Positions 30,006 through 38,963 of a stretch of 64,000 bases of DNA are shown here, piece by piece (within the stretch, counting starts at the first letter, position 1; every line of letters starts with the position of its first letter). Source of the DNA: Chloroflexota bacterium (lineage in GTDB: Bacteria > Chloroflexota > Anaerolineae > Anaerolineales > Anaerolineaceae); NCBI GenBank assembly GCA_012517865.1, contig JAAYUC010000022.1, positions 1 through 64,000 on the forward strand. The letters are read 5' to 3'. The position numbers and the translations under genes were made by a program. A model generated the notes under the pieces. It did not search any database, was not told the origin of the DNA, and saw only the letters and a list, made by a program, of their open reading frames with translations.

Positions 30006-30530
30006 TCAGGCGTTTTCGAGCAGCGCAGCAACCAGTTCTTTATTGAACGCGGGGATGTCCGCCACCACGCGACCCCACACCAGGTTGCCCTCCCGGAAAG
30101 CGGGTTGGTCCACCCAGGTCGCGCCGGCATTCTCCAGGTCATCTTTAATTCCCAAAGAGCCGGTGGCATGCCCGCCGTGGATGATTTTGGCCGAGATTGC
30201 CAGCAGCCCGCCGTGACAGATGATGCCAATAATCTTGCCCTGGGCGTGTACCTTCGCAATCAGGTCTTTCACCACAGCGTAACGGCGCAGTTTGTCCGGC
30301 GCCCATCCGCCCGGCAGCACCAGCCCAAAGAGCTCATCCGCTGAAAGCGATTCAATCAGGGTATCGGGCACCACCACCAATCCGTTCTTCCCGCGCAGAG
30401 GTTTCAGGTCCAGCGCGGCGGTAAGGACAACCGCGCCCTCTTCCTGCAGACGCATGGCGACCACGGAGTACTCCAAATCTTCCACGCCTTCCGCGACCAA
30501 AATGGCGATTTTCTTGCCTTCTAATTTCAT
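30006..30530 (-). CDS. DJ-1/PfpI-family protein
   Basis: A 174-residue protein of the DJ-1/PfpI type 1 glutamine amidotransferase-like superfamily. Cys105-His106 in GIICHGG form the nucleophile elbow, and Glu14-15 (AEGVEDLE) the partner acid. Members act as proteases, deglycases or stress proteins; which applies here is open. RBS AAAAGGAG precedes the ATG. It stands alone between pdxS and the ABC exporter cluster. Confidence 0.88.
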   Translation of the reverse strand: MKLEGKKIAILVAEGVEDLEYSVVAMRLQEEGAVVLTAALDLKPLRGKNGLVVVPDTLIESLSADELFGLVLPGGWAPDKLRRYAVVKDLIAKVHAQGKIIGIICHGGLLAISAKIIHGGHATGSLGIKDDLENAGATWVDQPAFREGNLVWGRVVADIPAFNKELVAALLENA

Positions 30531-30620
30531 TTTCGGCTCCTTTTTTCTTGTTTATCTAAATAGAGTCTACCAATCTGAGGGCGTTTTTACCAGCCGCAAG
30601 CTTCGGCAAGCGCGGCGCCA

Positions 30621-31394
30621 TCATCTATCATCGGGGCTGTAATAGCGGGAGTCGTCCAGCATCTCTTTCAGTTCGCTGCGCGGTTCCACGGGCGTTTCTT
30701 CCGTCTGTGCGCTGGCGCGTTCCGCTTCCGCGGCGGCTTCCAGCTCCGCGAGACTGGCCCGGCGGGACATTACCCATTTGCCGCAGTGCGGGCAGCGTTC
30801 CAACCTGCCGACCACCAGGTTCATCCCAAAGAACGAGCGCGCAAACGGGCGCGAACATTTGGGGCAAACCGCGCCGCCATAAAAGCCGTTGTATGAAACA
30901 GCAGCTCCGGAATTAGGTTTCTTGCGCGATGTCAGATACTGCAGCAGCCACGAAATCAGAGCAATCCCCACAGTCAGGCCGAGCAGCGGCAGAATTATCC
31001 CGCGCGTGCTCTGGCTCGCCGCCTGCCTGGACAGGAAATTATAGGTGAGCGCGTCAGTGGTGAACGTTTGTCCGTCGGTAGTTTCCACGCGCGCAGAGAG
31101 CTGATGAACGCCAGATGGGTAATCATCGGTTGTGAAGGAGAACGTGAAAGGCGCACTTTCCTTGCTGAACAACTCCTCACCGTCCAGCAGAAAGGTGACC
31201 CGCTTGACTGCGCTCTCATCACCTTTAAGGCTGAGGGTCATATTTCCTTGAATGTCCATCCCAGCGCCGTAGCCAAAATCCCGGCGTAAGCTCACCCGGT
31301 AAGGCTGTTCCGTTTGCGCCTGTGCGGAGACGGGTGTTGCGAGCAGCAGTGAGCATAAAACCAGTAAGATACCAACAATTATCCATTTTTTCAT
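30621..31394 (-). CDS. Membrane protein with Ig-like ectodomain and cytoplasmic zinc ribbon
   Basis: A 257-residue protein of unknown function. It has a signal peptide (to about residue 26), an Ig-like ectodomain (about 45-120: VTFLLDGEELF ... GVHQLSARVETTDG), a membrane helix (133-153), a zinc ribbon with CPKC (177-180) and CPHC (201-204), and an acidic tail. The order implies the ectodomain is outside and the zinc ribbon inside. It begins 9 nt after the ABC permease gene, so it is probably an accessory part of that exporter. Confidence 0.7.
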   Translation of the reverse strand: MKKWIIVGILLVLCSLLLATPVSAQAQTEQPYRVSLRRDFGYGAGMDIQGNMTLSLKGDESAVKRVTFLLDGEELFSKESAPFTFSFTTDDYPSGVHQLSARVETTDGQTFTTDALTYNFLSRQAASQSTRGIILPLLGLTVGIALISWLLQYLTSRKKPNSGAAVSYNGFYGGAVCPKCSRPFARSFFGMNLVVGRLERCPHCGKWVMSRRASLAELEAAAEAERASAQTEETPVEPRSELKEMLDDSRYYSPDDR

Positions 31395-31403
31395 AAACGC
31401 ACC

Positions 31404-32198
31404 TCATTTCCAGCGGGTCAGGATGTTCTCCCGCTCAAAGACCGCGTTACCCAGATGAAGCATCGCGAAAGCAAGCCCTGCCACCACCACGATGGAAACC
31501 AGCATCATCAACAGGTTCACTGTCACAATTCCAGCCATCTGCGCCAGCATCACCCCCATCACAGGTACTATCACAACCGAGGAAATTTGTTCCGCTACGC
31601 GCGGGTCAGTCACCCGGGAGGATATGTACAGGGCAAAAATCGATGAAACGATCGCCATCAGCGGCCCCAGCACAAAATTTGCCAGGAGCCAGACGGGGCT
31701 GTTGACGAAGGCAATTACGCCGGGACTAATATGAAGCAGACGCAGACCCAGGTTGAAGATTCCCACCGAAAGGTAGGTTGCTCCAATCGCCGGGATTACT
31801 GCCGCAAGGCATTTCCCTGTCAGAAGTTCCACGGTGGTAATCGGCGTCGCCAGAAGTGGCTCTAGGCTGCGGGTAGTTTTTTCGCCCACGATGCTGTACG
31901 CGGCGATGTTAATCGGAATAATCACAGGCATCACCATAAACAGGAAAAGGAATTCACTAACCAGATAGGCCTGCAGGCAGTCGCTGCCGCTCATTCCCTG
32001 GCAGACCTTCAGAAAGCCTTCCGGAAGCCCGGTGGTGGCCACGTCCCCCATCTCAGGAATACTGCCCGCGGTAGATTTCAGCATAATGAGCGGAAGAATA
32101 GCAAATACAAGCGGCAGCAGCATGGTGGTGTACAGCACTGTGCGGTTCTTGAAAACTTCCGCCCATTCTTTATTGATAATCGTGCGAATGTGTTTCAT
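31404..32198 (-). CDS. ABC-2 type exporter permease
   Basis: A 264-residue ABC-2 permease (NatB/YhaP-like) with six predicted helices. The N terminus INKEWAEVFKNRTVLYTTMLLPL and the SIVGEKTTRSLEPLLATPITTVELLTGK segment are typical. The substrate is unknown; relatives export sodium, antibiotics or lipids. It follows the ATPase gene by 2 nt and is followed by the Ig/zinc-ribbon protein. Confidence 0.85.
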   Translation of the reverse strand: MKHIRTIINKEWAEVFKNRTVLYTTMLLPLVFAILPLIMLKSTAGSIPEMGDVATTGLPEGFLKVCQGMSGSDCLQAYLVSEFLFLFMVMPVIIPINIAAYSIVGEKTTRSLEPLLATPITTVELLTGKCLAAVIPAIGATYLSVGIFNLGLRLLHISPGVIAFVNSPVWLLANFVLGPLMAIVSSIFALYISSRVTDPRVAEQISSVVIVPVMGVMLAQMAGIVTVNLLMMLVSIVVVAGLAFAMLHLGNAVFERENILTRWK

Positions 32199-32200
32199 CG

Positions 32201-33142
32201 TTATCTCCCTTCCCGTTCGGAATGAAGCATTTCCAGGTAGACCTGCTCCAGGGAGTGACGCAGTTCTCCAATAAACTGAATATCCGCTCCAGCCTGCACC
32301 AGCGCGCGGACGATATCCGGGTTTTGGCGCTCAGGCTCATTCAGGCTCACCACCAGTTTGTTATCCACGCCTTCCGCGGCTGTCACGCCGGGCAGACCCG
32401 CCACCAGGCTGACCCACTCAGGATTCAGGCCGGCCAGGTGGAATACCACCTTGCGTCCAAAGAGCCGCTGCCGCAAAGCCTCGGGGGTATCTACTGCCAG
32501 AAGGCTCTGTTTAAAGATTGCCACCCGATCGCACAGGCGTTCCGCCTCGTCCAGGTTGTGGGTGGTCATAAAGATGGTTCGCCCTTCGTTCTTAAGCTCG
32601 TAAATAAAATCGCGGACGGTTTTTGCCGCCTCAGGGTCCAATCCGGTGGTGGGCTCGTCCAAAAACAAAACTTTGGGTTCGTGCAGCAGCGCGCGGGCTA
32701 CTGCCAGTTTCTGGCGCATGCCCTTCGAGAAGCTGCCGACCGGGTCAAAACGGCGTTCCCACAGGTCCAGCATCACCAGGTATTTGTTGACCGCGGCTTT
32801 CACATCGGGCACATCATACAGTTCGGCGTAGATGCTCAGATTCTTTTCGGCCGAGAGCCGTTCGTACATGCCCGGCGATTCGGTCAGCAGGCCAACGCAG
32901 CGGCGAATTTGGGTGTCATCGCGCCCCACCACCAGGCCGTTCACGCTGGCCTGCCCCGCGCTGGGCTGAATCAGGCAGGTGAGCATGCGCACGGTGGTGG
33001 TTTTCCCCGCGCCGTTGGGCCCCAAAAAACCGAAAACTTCGCCTTCGTTTACGCGCAGGTTCAGTCCATCGACCGCTGTAAATTCCTGCTTTTGCTTCTT
33101 GCCAATCCTGAAGACTTTGGTAAGTCCCTGGGTAATAATCAT
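32201..33142 (-). CDS. ABC exporter ATP-binding protein
   Basis: A 313-residue ABC ATPase of the NatA/DrrA type. Walker A GPNGAGKT (41-48), the signature FSKGMRQKL, Walker B VLFLDEPTTGLD and the H-loop MTTHNLDEAERL are present, plus a C-terminal domain common in this branch. I start it at the ATG at 33142 (MIITQGLTKVF); the in-frame upstream ATG at 33172 adds ten unconserved residues. It heads a three-gene exporter operon. Confidence 0.9.
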   Translation of the reverse strand: MIITQGLTKVFRIGKKQKQEFTAVDGLNLRVNEGEVFGFLGPNGAGKTTTVRMLTCLIQPSAGQASVNGLVVGRDDTQIRRCVGLLTESPGMYERLSAEKNLSIYAELYDVPDVKAAVNKYLVMLDLWERRFDPVGSFSKGMRQKLAVARALLHEPKVLFLDEPTTGLDPEAAKTVRDFIYELKNEGRTIFMTTHNLDEAERLCDRVAIFKQSLLAVDTPEALRQRLFGRKVVFHLAGLNPEWVSLVAGLPGVTAAEGVDNKLVVSLNEPERQNPDIVRALVQAGADIQFIGELRHSLEQVYLEMLHSEREGR

Positions 33143-33239
33143 CGTGTGCCTCTTTTTGAGTGAATAACGCACTGATTATAGCCCAAGCCCGTGCGGGGAA
33201 CTGTATATTTTCACAGGTGGGCGTGTTTTTTATCTAAAG

Positions 33240-33290
33240 TTCTTGCATGGTCTCCCGACCATGCAAGGGTCTTGACCGTAAGGTCTCCAA
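33240..33290. repeat. Palindromic dispersed element, copy 1
   Basis: A perfect 11-bp inverted repeat (CTTGCATGGTC TCCC GACCATGCAAG, 33242-33267) followed by CTTGACCGTAAGGTCTCC. A near-identical copy lies at 38687-38736. The rest of the gap 33143-33431 holds a GTCATCGCGAGCGCAGTGAAGCG-type repeat fragment at 33325-33400 and nothing else I recognise. Confidence 0.75.
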
Positions 33291-33431
33291 GGTGTTTAAT
33301 GACGGCCTGAGGCGGGAATAACGCGTCATCGCGAGCGCAGTGAAGCGAACTCCCCGGATTTACTTTACATCCCAAAAGTCAGCCTCGCCATCCTGAACGC
33401 AGTGAAGGCTCCTCCCGTTTTATACTCAAAA

Positions 33432-33463
33432 GAAAGAGGCTGACCGTACGGTCAGCCTCTTTC
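33432..33463 (-). terminator. Terminator of the secreted nuclease gene
   Basis: A perfect 32-bp palindrome (arms GAAAGAGGCTGACCGT and its complement) with T-rich flank on the minus strand (TTTTGAGTATA). It begins 17 nt after the stop at 33480. Confidence 0.8.
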
Positions 33464-33479
33464 TCAAACAAACTTGTGC

Positions 33480-36400
33480 TTACTTGAAGGCAATCGGCAG
33501 GTAGATGCGCGGAAGAGCGGACACCCGCAAAATCACCGTAGCGGTATTGGAATCCACCGTTCCGTCGTTGACCTTGAAGGTCAGGCTGTCCTCGCCGAAC
33601 CAACCCGGGTCAGGCGTGTAGGTGCAAACCGGGCCTTCGCAAACAACGCTGCCGTGGGCGGGCTCAACCGTGACAACAAAGCTGAGCGCATCTCCATCTA
33701 CATCCACGGCGTCCAGATTGAACACCAGCAAACCGTTTTCAACCAGGTCGTAGGTCGCGCCAATGGCCACAGGCGCGTCGTTGACCGGTTTCACCGTGAT
33801 GGAAACTGTCGCCTGCGCGGAGTCCAACGCTCCATCGTTCACTTTGTAAGTGAAACTGTCCGGTCCGTTGTAGTCGCCGTTGGGGGTATAAGTGACGGTA
33901 GTTCCAGCCACAGTCAGCTCGCCGTGCTGCGGTTCATCCACGATGGTGACGCTCAGAGCGTCGCTTTCGGCGTCCGCCACGTCCAGCGGGATATCCATCG
34001 GCGTATCTTCGTTCGTGCTGACGGTCATGTCATTGGCTGTGGGCGCGGTATTGAACAACATCGTCAGGATGACCGGGTCGTGGTCGGAGGAGCGGTAGGC
34101 ATCCGGCGCGTAAATCGCGTCCTGCGCGTCCTGCTTGTAGGTCATATCGTAGTTAATCAGGTCGCTTTCGTCCGCGTTGATGTGCCAGAAATTGACATCG
34201 AGGATATTATCTACCAGGCTGTAATTAGCCAGTGCGTAGTCCAGGTACCCAATCTGAGAACCATAGAGGTAGCCGTAGGCATCATCCCCGCGCATCGCAC
34301 GCATCATGTCCGTGTAGTCATCGCTGGTATCCGGTTCATCATCCGGACCCAGAAGAATCATATCAATGGGGTCTTCGTAGTCATACGAATTCAGGTCGCC
34401 AATGATGAGCGCGTTATCAACCTCAGGGAAGTAAGCCGGGTTGGCGAGCCAATCCACCAGCGCTTCCGCTGCGGCTTTGCGGGTCAGGTTGCAGTTGCCC
34501 GCGCCGTCCAGCAGGTCGGGGTCGCCCGTGCAGGCCGAGCCTTTGGATTTGAGGTGGTTCACCGCGACGGTGAAGGTCTCGCCTGTGCGATTATCCTCAA
34601 AGACCTGCGCCAGGGCCGGGCGGTTGAGGGTATCGATAAAGCGGGAGTCCACCGCTGTGGTCAGCAGCTGGTAATCTCCCACCGGGCTGACCGAGGCAGG
34701 TTTGTAGATGATGGCTTGCTTGATGGCATCGCCGCCAATCGCGCCGGTGGCGATGTAGGCATAGGTGCCCGCGCCGGCGAGTTCGTTCAGGCCGTCCACC
34801 AGGTCCGCCACGGCGTAATCGGGTAATTCACCTTCGCCAAGCGGTTTGTCATTCTCAATTTCCATCACGCCAATCACGTCAGCGTCGATCACATTAAGCG
34901 CGGCCAGGATTTTAGCGCGCTGGCGGGCCAGTTCTTCGGCTGTGTCAGCGCCGCGGCATTCCAACGTGCCCGATGGGCCGCAAATGAACGCGCCGGTATC
35001 GATGGTGGTGAAGTAGTTCAGCACGTTAAAGCTGGCCACTTTCAGAGAGCCCGGCACTTCAATCACATCCGGAGCGTCAGTGCGCGGGTTCATGGCCTGA
35101 TAATCCGCGCCAGCCGTGGGCTGAATGCGGTATTTGCTGAAGGCGTAGTCCATCACGCCAACCACATTGGTCAGGATGTCGCCGCCGCGGAAGAGGTTGC
35201 TGAGCGTGAATTCCTGGCCGTTGGGGTGGCGCGCGGGGTTCGGGTTGGAGGCCTCGCTGCCGTCATCCAGCAGGATGCTGTTGAGCGCGAGATTCGCGGT
35301 CCATTCAGCATAGCCGGTGGGGTCGGGCTCATTGACCGCGGTGTACTGCATAAAGCGCTCGGTGCCCAGAACAATCTCCCCGTACTGGTCGAAGTTGTAG
35401 TATTCCATGATGACCAGTTCCTGCGGGATGGTCACATACATGCCTTCGAATTTTTCAAAGTCCGCCATGCTGGTGACGGGCAGGGAGAATGTTGTAGGCG
35501 TCACGCTGTTGCCCGTGGAACACACCTGGATTTGAGTCACCGGCGAGAGTTCGGTCAGGTTGTACTGTTCCTTCACGGTGCCGGTCACGCGCACGTGGTC
35601 GCCCACGTGCACATCGGTCAGATAGCTGTAGATGAACAGCCCTTCCGAGGTGGCAGGGTCGGCATCCGGAGTCAGGGATTCCATGAAGAAGCCGTTCTTG
35701 GTGCCGCTGACGTAAGCGTTGGTCTGGAAGTCGGCTGTCACAATGCCTTCGGTGGAGACAACATTCCCGACAAGCGGGCTGCTGGCGCCGCTGCCCTGAA
35801 TTTCCGGAATGGCAGTGAAGGGGTCGCCGCAGCCGTAAGCCACGCTGAAGCTGAGGCTGAAGTTGCTTTCCATCGTGTCGGGCGGGTCTTCGGTGTCATC
35901 ATCGGTCACCTGGGCCGCGTAAATTTCAAGCAGGCAGGTCTCGCCTGCGGTGAAGTTGTCATCCGGGTTCAGAGTGTAGACCGGGTCTTCGTCGGTCACG
36001 GCCGCGGTGTGCGTGCTGGACTGGGTGCAGGTGAGGGAGTACCAGGTCGCGCCGAGCGTGACGGGCTCGGAGAAGGTGATGGTGATGTCGCCGTCCTTCG
36101 CGATTTCGCCGTTGTTCACCGGGGAAGTGCTGGCGACGGATGGGGCGGTTTCCGTAGATGGGAAGCAGTTGGTAGTATGTGAACCCAGATATGTGAAGGT
36201 ATCTACTGCGTATCCATCCCACTCATCCGCTGGCTCGAAGGCATTTGTGCCATCTGTATCCCCCGCGCAAACTGTCTCCATGCGTGTCAGTGTATGGTCC
36301 AATGTGGTAATCGGCGCCGTACCCCAGAATGTGCCCGGGTCAAAACCAATCTGACCAATAACATCCACAAAGGAGTTATCCGACACCCTTTGCAGGGCAA

Positions 36401-36779
36401 TCGCGTCATCACCATTGAAATATGTGACGTTGGATGTGATGTCCGCCTGGTCCAGAATCGCCTGAACGGCGGATGGGTTGGCAATCACATACACATCGCC
36501 ATCCGCAATCAGCGTTTCGGTTGACCAGGTTAACGTGTTCCCCGGCGTGCTGCTCCCATTTGAGTACAATACCACTTTATACCCTCGCAGGTCTACCGGA
36601 GCGCCTGTTCCGTTGTAAATCTCAAGCGCCTTATTATTGCTCGAACCTTCAATGTATTCGGAAAAAAATAAACCAGCCGCGCCTGCTGCTTTAACAGGTT
36701 GGGCTGGCTGCATTCCTAACATTCCAAGCAGGAGTGCTATTACCATCAGTAAATGAATTGATTTAAATCTTGGAACCAT
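33480..36779 (-). CDS. Large secreted multidomain nuclease (ExeM/NucH-like)
   Basis: A 1099-residue secreted protein. Order of domains: signal peptide (to about 31), lamin-tail domain (about 35-195, FFSEYIEGSSNNKALEIYN), a Big_5-type Ig domain (about 210-310), an OB-like YhcR region (about 315-480), an endonuclease/exonuclease/phosphatase domain (about 575-905: LKVASFNVLNYF, IGVMEIENDKP, NHLKSKGS, GDLNSYDYEDP, YRSSDHDPVI), two cadherin-like repeats (NTAPTANDMTVSTNEDTP ..., NDAPVA...), and the C terminus LPRIYLPIAFK. It should degrade extracellular DNA for nutrients. The catalytic His and Asp motifs look intact. RBS TAGGAGAAAAG. Confidence 0.9.
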   Translation of the reverse strand: MVPRFKSIHLLMVIALLLGMLGMQPAQPVKAAGAAGLFFSEYIEGSSNNKALEIYNGTGAPVDLRGYKVVLYSNGSSTPGNTLTWSTETLIADGDVYVIANPSAVQAILDQADITSNVTYFNGDDAIALQRVSDNSFVDVIGQIGFDPGTFWGTAPITTLDHTLTRMETVCAGDTDGTNAFEPADEWDGYAVDTFTYLGSHTTNCFPSTETAPSVASTSPVNNGEIAKDGDITITFSEPVTLGATWYSLTCTQSSTHTAAVTDEDPVYTLNPDDNFTAGETCLLEIYAAQVTDDDTEDPPDTMESNFSLSFSVAYGCGDPFTAIPEIQGSGASSPLVGNVVSTEGIVTADFQTNAYVSGTKNGFFMESLTPDADPATSEGLFIYSYLTDVHVGDHVRVTGTVKEQYNLTELSPVTQIQVCSTGNSVTPTTFSLPVTSMADFEKFEGMYVTIPQELVIMEYYNFDQYGEIVLGTERFMQYTAVNEPDPTGYAEWTANLALNSILLDDGSEASNPNPARHPNGQEFTLSNLFRGGDILTNVVGVMDYAFSKYRIQPTAGADYQAMNPRTDAPDVIEVPGSLKVASFNVLNYFTTIDTGAFICGPSGTLECRGADTAEELARQRAKILAALNVIDADVIGVMEIENDKPLGEGELPDYAVADLVDGLNELAGAGTYAYIATGAIGGDAIKQAIIYKPASVSPVGDYQLLTTAVDSRFIDTLNRPALAQVFEDNRTGETFTVAVNHLKSKGSACTGDPDLLDGAGNCNLTRKAAAEALVDWLANPAYFPEVDNALIIGDLNSYDYEDPIDMILLGPDDEPDTSDDYTDMMRAMRGDDAYGYLYGSQIGYLDYALANYSLVDNILDVNFWHINADESDLINYDMTYKQDAQDAIYAPDAYRSSDHDPVILTMLFNTAPTANDMTVSTNEDTPMDIPLDVADAESDALSVTIVDEPQHGELTVAGTTVTYTPNGDYNGPDSFTYKVNDGALDSAQATVSITVKPVNDAPVAIGATYDLVENGLLVFNLDAVDVDGDALSFVVTVEPAHGSVVCEGPVCTYTPDPGWFGEDSLTFKVNDGTVDSNTATVILRVSALPRIYLPIAFK

Positions 36780-36961
36780 CTTTTCTCCTATTCAATTGTT
36801 GGCAACGAGACAAAGATCTTTCGATATACCTATATTATATTGTAGAACACTGGTTTTTAAGGCAGTCCGGCAATTTGAAGCAGCTGATTAATGGAATTAA
36901 TAAAACTGTTGTGAGATAAGCGCTATGCGTCGCCAAAAAATAGCGCAACATAACGTACGAA

Positions 36962-37624
36962 TCAGCCAAAAAACAGGCCCTCATCCCGCAGCCGAAAACT
37001 GCGCCGGTGCAGCGGGCATTCCCCCATCTCTGCGATCGCGAGGCGGTGCGCCGCGGTGCCGTAGCCTTTATTCCGTCCAAAGCCGTAACCCGGAAAGCAC
37101 TCTTCCTCCGCCCGCATGCGCGCATCCCGCGCAGTTTTCGCCAGGATGGACGCGCAGGCGATTGAAAGCGAACGTTGGTCGCCCTTTACCAGCGCGGTCT
37201 GGGGCAGCTTGCTCTCCGGCAGCCGGAAGTAATCCAAGAGCAGGTACTGGGCAGGTTCAGTCAGCGCGTCCAGAGCGCGGCAAAAGGCCAGCCGGCTGGC
37301 GCGGGCAATCCCCAGGCGGTCAATCTCATCCGCCTCCGCCCAGCCCAGCCCCCAGGCGGCGCTTGCATCCTGAATCCTTCTCGCCAGTTCTTCGCGGGCT
37401 TTCTCGCTGAGCTGCTTGGAATCGCGCGCGCCAGCCAGAGCGGCAGTTATCCTTTCCGGTTCAGGCGGCAGCTCCACCGCGGCGGCAAAGACCGGCCCGG
37501 CCAAAGCACCGCGTCCGGCTTCGTCCAGCCCGGCCACCAGGCGCAGGCCTTGCGCCCACAGGGGCTGTTCAAACTCCAGATTGGGGCAATCAGGGATTAG
37601 AGCAGGGTCAAAGCGGACGCGCAC
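36962..37624 (-). CDS. rnhB: Ribonuclease HII
   Basis: A 220-residue RNase HII that nicks RNA in RNA-DNA hybrids and removes misincorporated ribonucleotides. The metal-binding [15 protein letters not shown] places Asp34 and Glu35, and [17 protein letters not shown] is the second hallmark. The start is a GTG at 37624 and overlaps the end of the upstream glycosyltransferase gene by 17 nt. The 180-nt gap to the nuclease gene holds nothing I recognise. Confidence 0.93.
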   Translation of the reverse strand: MRVRFDPALIPDCPNLEFEQPLWAQGLRLVAGLDEAGRGALAGPVFAAAVELPPEPERITAALAGARDSKQLSEKAREELARRIQDASAAWGLGWAEADEIDRLGIARASRLAFCRALDALTEPAQYLLLDYFRLPESKLPQTALVKGDQRSLSIACASILAKTARDARMRAEEECFPGYGFGRNKGYGTAAHRLAIAEMGECPLHRRSFRLRDEGLFFG

Positions 37625-38342
37625 GGTAGTCCCCCCGGCGGGCTTTCGTGCGGATTATCCAGAGTTCGCGCAGCAAAGCGGCCGCGTCGCGCAGCGGCTT
37701 GATGCGGCTGCCTGTGCCGTAAGTCCAGGTGACGGGCACTTCCTGGATGCGGTATCCGTTCTGTTGGGCGGCTGCCAGCACTTCCACGTCAAAGCTCCAG
37801 CCGTTCATCGTTTGCAAAGGGAAGAGCGCCTCGGCGGCCCTGGCGCTGAAGCACTTGAAACCGCACTGCGTGTCTTGAACCCCGGGCACGACCCACCACC
37901 GCACCAGCATATTAAAAATCCTCCCGCTCCAATGCCGGATAACTGGTTCGCCTATCCGCAAGGCGCCCGGCGCTTCGCGCGAGCCAATGGCGACATCCGC
38001 GCCAGCCTGAATGGCCTCCAAAAAGCGCGGGATTTCTTCAATGGGCACGGAAAAGTCGGTATCAGCCATATAACGGCAGGCGCCGCGCGCGGCCAGCATG
38101 CCCGCTTTTACCGCGCTGCCCTTGCCCGCCGCTTCCATGCAGAGCAGGCGCAGTTCGGGCAGCTTTTCCTGCCAGGCGCGCGCTATGGCGGCAGTTTCGT
38201 CTTTGCTGCCGTTCTCCACCACCAGCACTTCGCATGGAAAACTTTGCGCGCGCACAAACGCGGTCACGCGTTCCAGCGCGGCGGGCAAACGGCGGGCTTC
38301 GTTATGGGCGGGGATGATGATGGAGAGAAAAGGGGTTTCCAC
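37608..38342 (-). CDS. Family 2 glycosyltransferase (dolichyl-phosphate glucosyltransferase-like)
   Basis: A 244-residue GT-A enzyme. [13 protein letters not shown] (8-20), [10 protein letters not shown] (41-50), and the DXD-type DTD (94-96) in [12 protein letters not shown] bind the nucleotide sugar. The later [12 protein letters not shown] motif is typical of the ALG5/DPM1-like branch, which loads a sugar on a polyprenyl phosphate. A GTG at 38342 is the apparent start. It is followed by rnhB with overlap. Confidence 0.88.
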   Translation of the reverse strand: METPFLSIIIPAHNEARRLPAALERVTAFVRAQSFPCEVLVVENGSKDETAAIARAWQEKLPELRLLCMEAAGKGSAVKAGMLAARGACRYMADTDFSVPIEEIPRFLEAIQAGADVAIGSREAPGALRIGEPVIRHWSGRIFNMLVRWWVVPGVQDTQCGFKCFSARAAEALFPLQTMNGWSFDVEVLAAAQQNGYRIQEVPVTWTYGTGSRIKPLRDAAALLRELWIIRTKARRGDYRARPL

Positions 38343-38365
38343 GGATGTCTCGCTTGGGCGTCAGG

Positions 38366-38439
38366 TCGGGGTGGGCGGACTTGAACCGCCGACCTCTGCG
38401 TCCCAAACGCAGCGCGCTAGCCGACTGCGCTACACCCCG
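38366..38439 (-). tRNA. tRNA-Pro (anticodon TGG)
   Basis: Read on the minus strand, acceptor CGGGGTG pairs with CACCCCG, the D arm is GCGC..GCGC, the anticodon stem CTGCG/CGCAG encloses TTTGGGA (anticodon TGG), and the T arm is GGCGG TTCAAGT CCGCC. The discriminator is A and the CCA end is not fully encoded (ACCT). All four stems are intact. Confidence 0.95.
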
Positions 38440-38546
38440 GTGGATGAAAAGTATAATCCGAAGCGGGCTTGCGCGTCAAGCGGGGCGGGGGCTCGCTTTT
38501 TCGTCATCGCGAGCGCGGGGCGGTGATGGCGTTGGACACGTAGCTT

Positions 38547-38880
38547 CGTCATCGCGAGCGCGGCCACACCCAAAGGGCAGGCCTGGATAAAGGGAGATTG
38601 CTCCAGTCGCTGGCGCTCCTTCGCAATGACAACCATCGTCATTGCGAGCGCGGCGAAGCGAACTCCCTGCCTGCGCGGCTTCCATGTTCTTGCATGGTCT
38701 CCTGACCATGCAAGGCCTGTGACAGCAAGGTCTCCATCTGCAACCTTCGTTATCGCGAGCACCGCCACACCCAAAGGAGCACGCCTGGATAAAGGGAGAT
38801 TGCTTCAGTCGCTGGAGCTCCTTCGCAATGACAAGCATCGTCATCGCGAGCGCAGTGAAGCGAACTCCCTGCCTGCGCGT
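38547..38880. repeat. Dispersed repeat cluster: two 133-bp copies around a palindromic element
   Basis: Two direct copies (38547-38680 and 38748-38880) share CGTCATCGCGAGCGC, AAAGGGAGATTGCT, CCTTCGCAATGACAA and GCGAACTCCCTGCCTGCG. Between them at 38687-38736 lies the palindromic TTCTTGCATGGTC element also found at 33240-33290. A further fragment is at about 38503-38520. This fills the gap from the tRNA to the esterase gene; no coding sequence is supported there. Confidence 0.85.
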
Positions 38881-38950
38881 CTTGGTCACCCCGGCCCCGG
38901 TCGAAAGGGGTCTGAAAAACAGCAAATCTCCCCAGCGCTCTCTGAAGAGG

Positions 38951-38956
38951 TATAAT
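38951..38956 (+). promoter_or_regulatory. -10 box for leaderless esterase start
   Basis: TATAAT followed by 7 nt (CCCGCCT) and the ATG at 38964. No Shine-Dalgarno is possible within this spacing. Confidence 0.5.
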
Positions 38957-38963
38957 CCCGCCT

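Noticed and set aside
32222..33163. Long plus-strand ORF of 313 codons
   Set aside because: It is antisense to a clear ABC ATPase gene with all motifs; the translation is His/Gln-rich noise.
33474..34826. Plus-strand ORF of 450 codons
   Set aside because: It is antisense to the nuclease gene, and its Val/Arg/Gly-rich sequence matches no fold.
38498..38963. Coding sequence between tRNA-Pro and esterase
   Set aside because: The ORFs there are repeat-derived and restart with each repeat copy.
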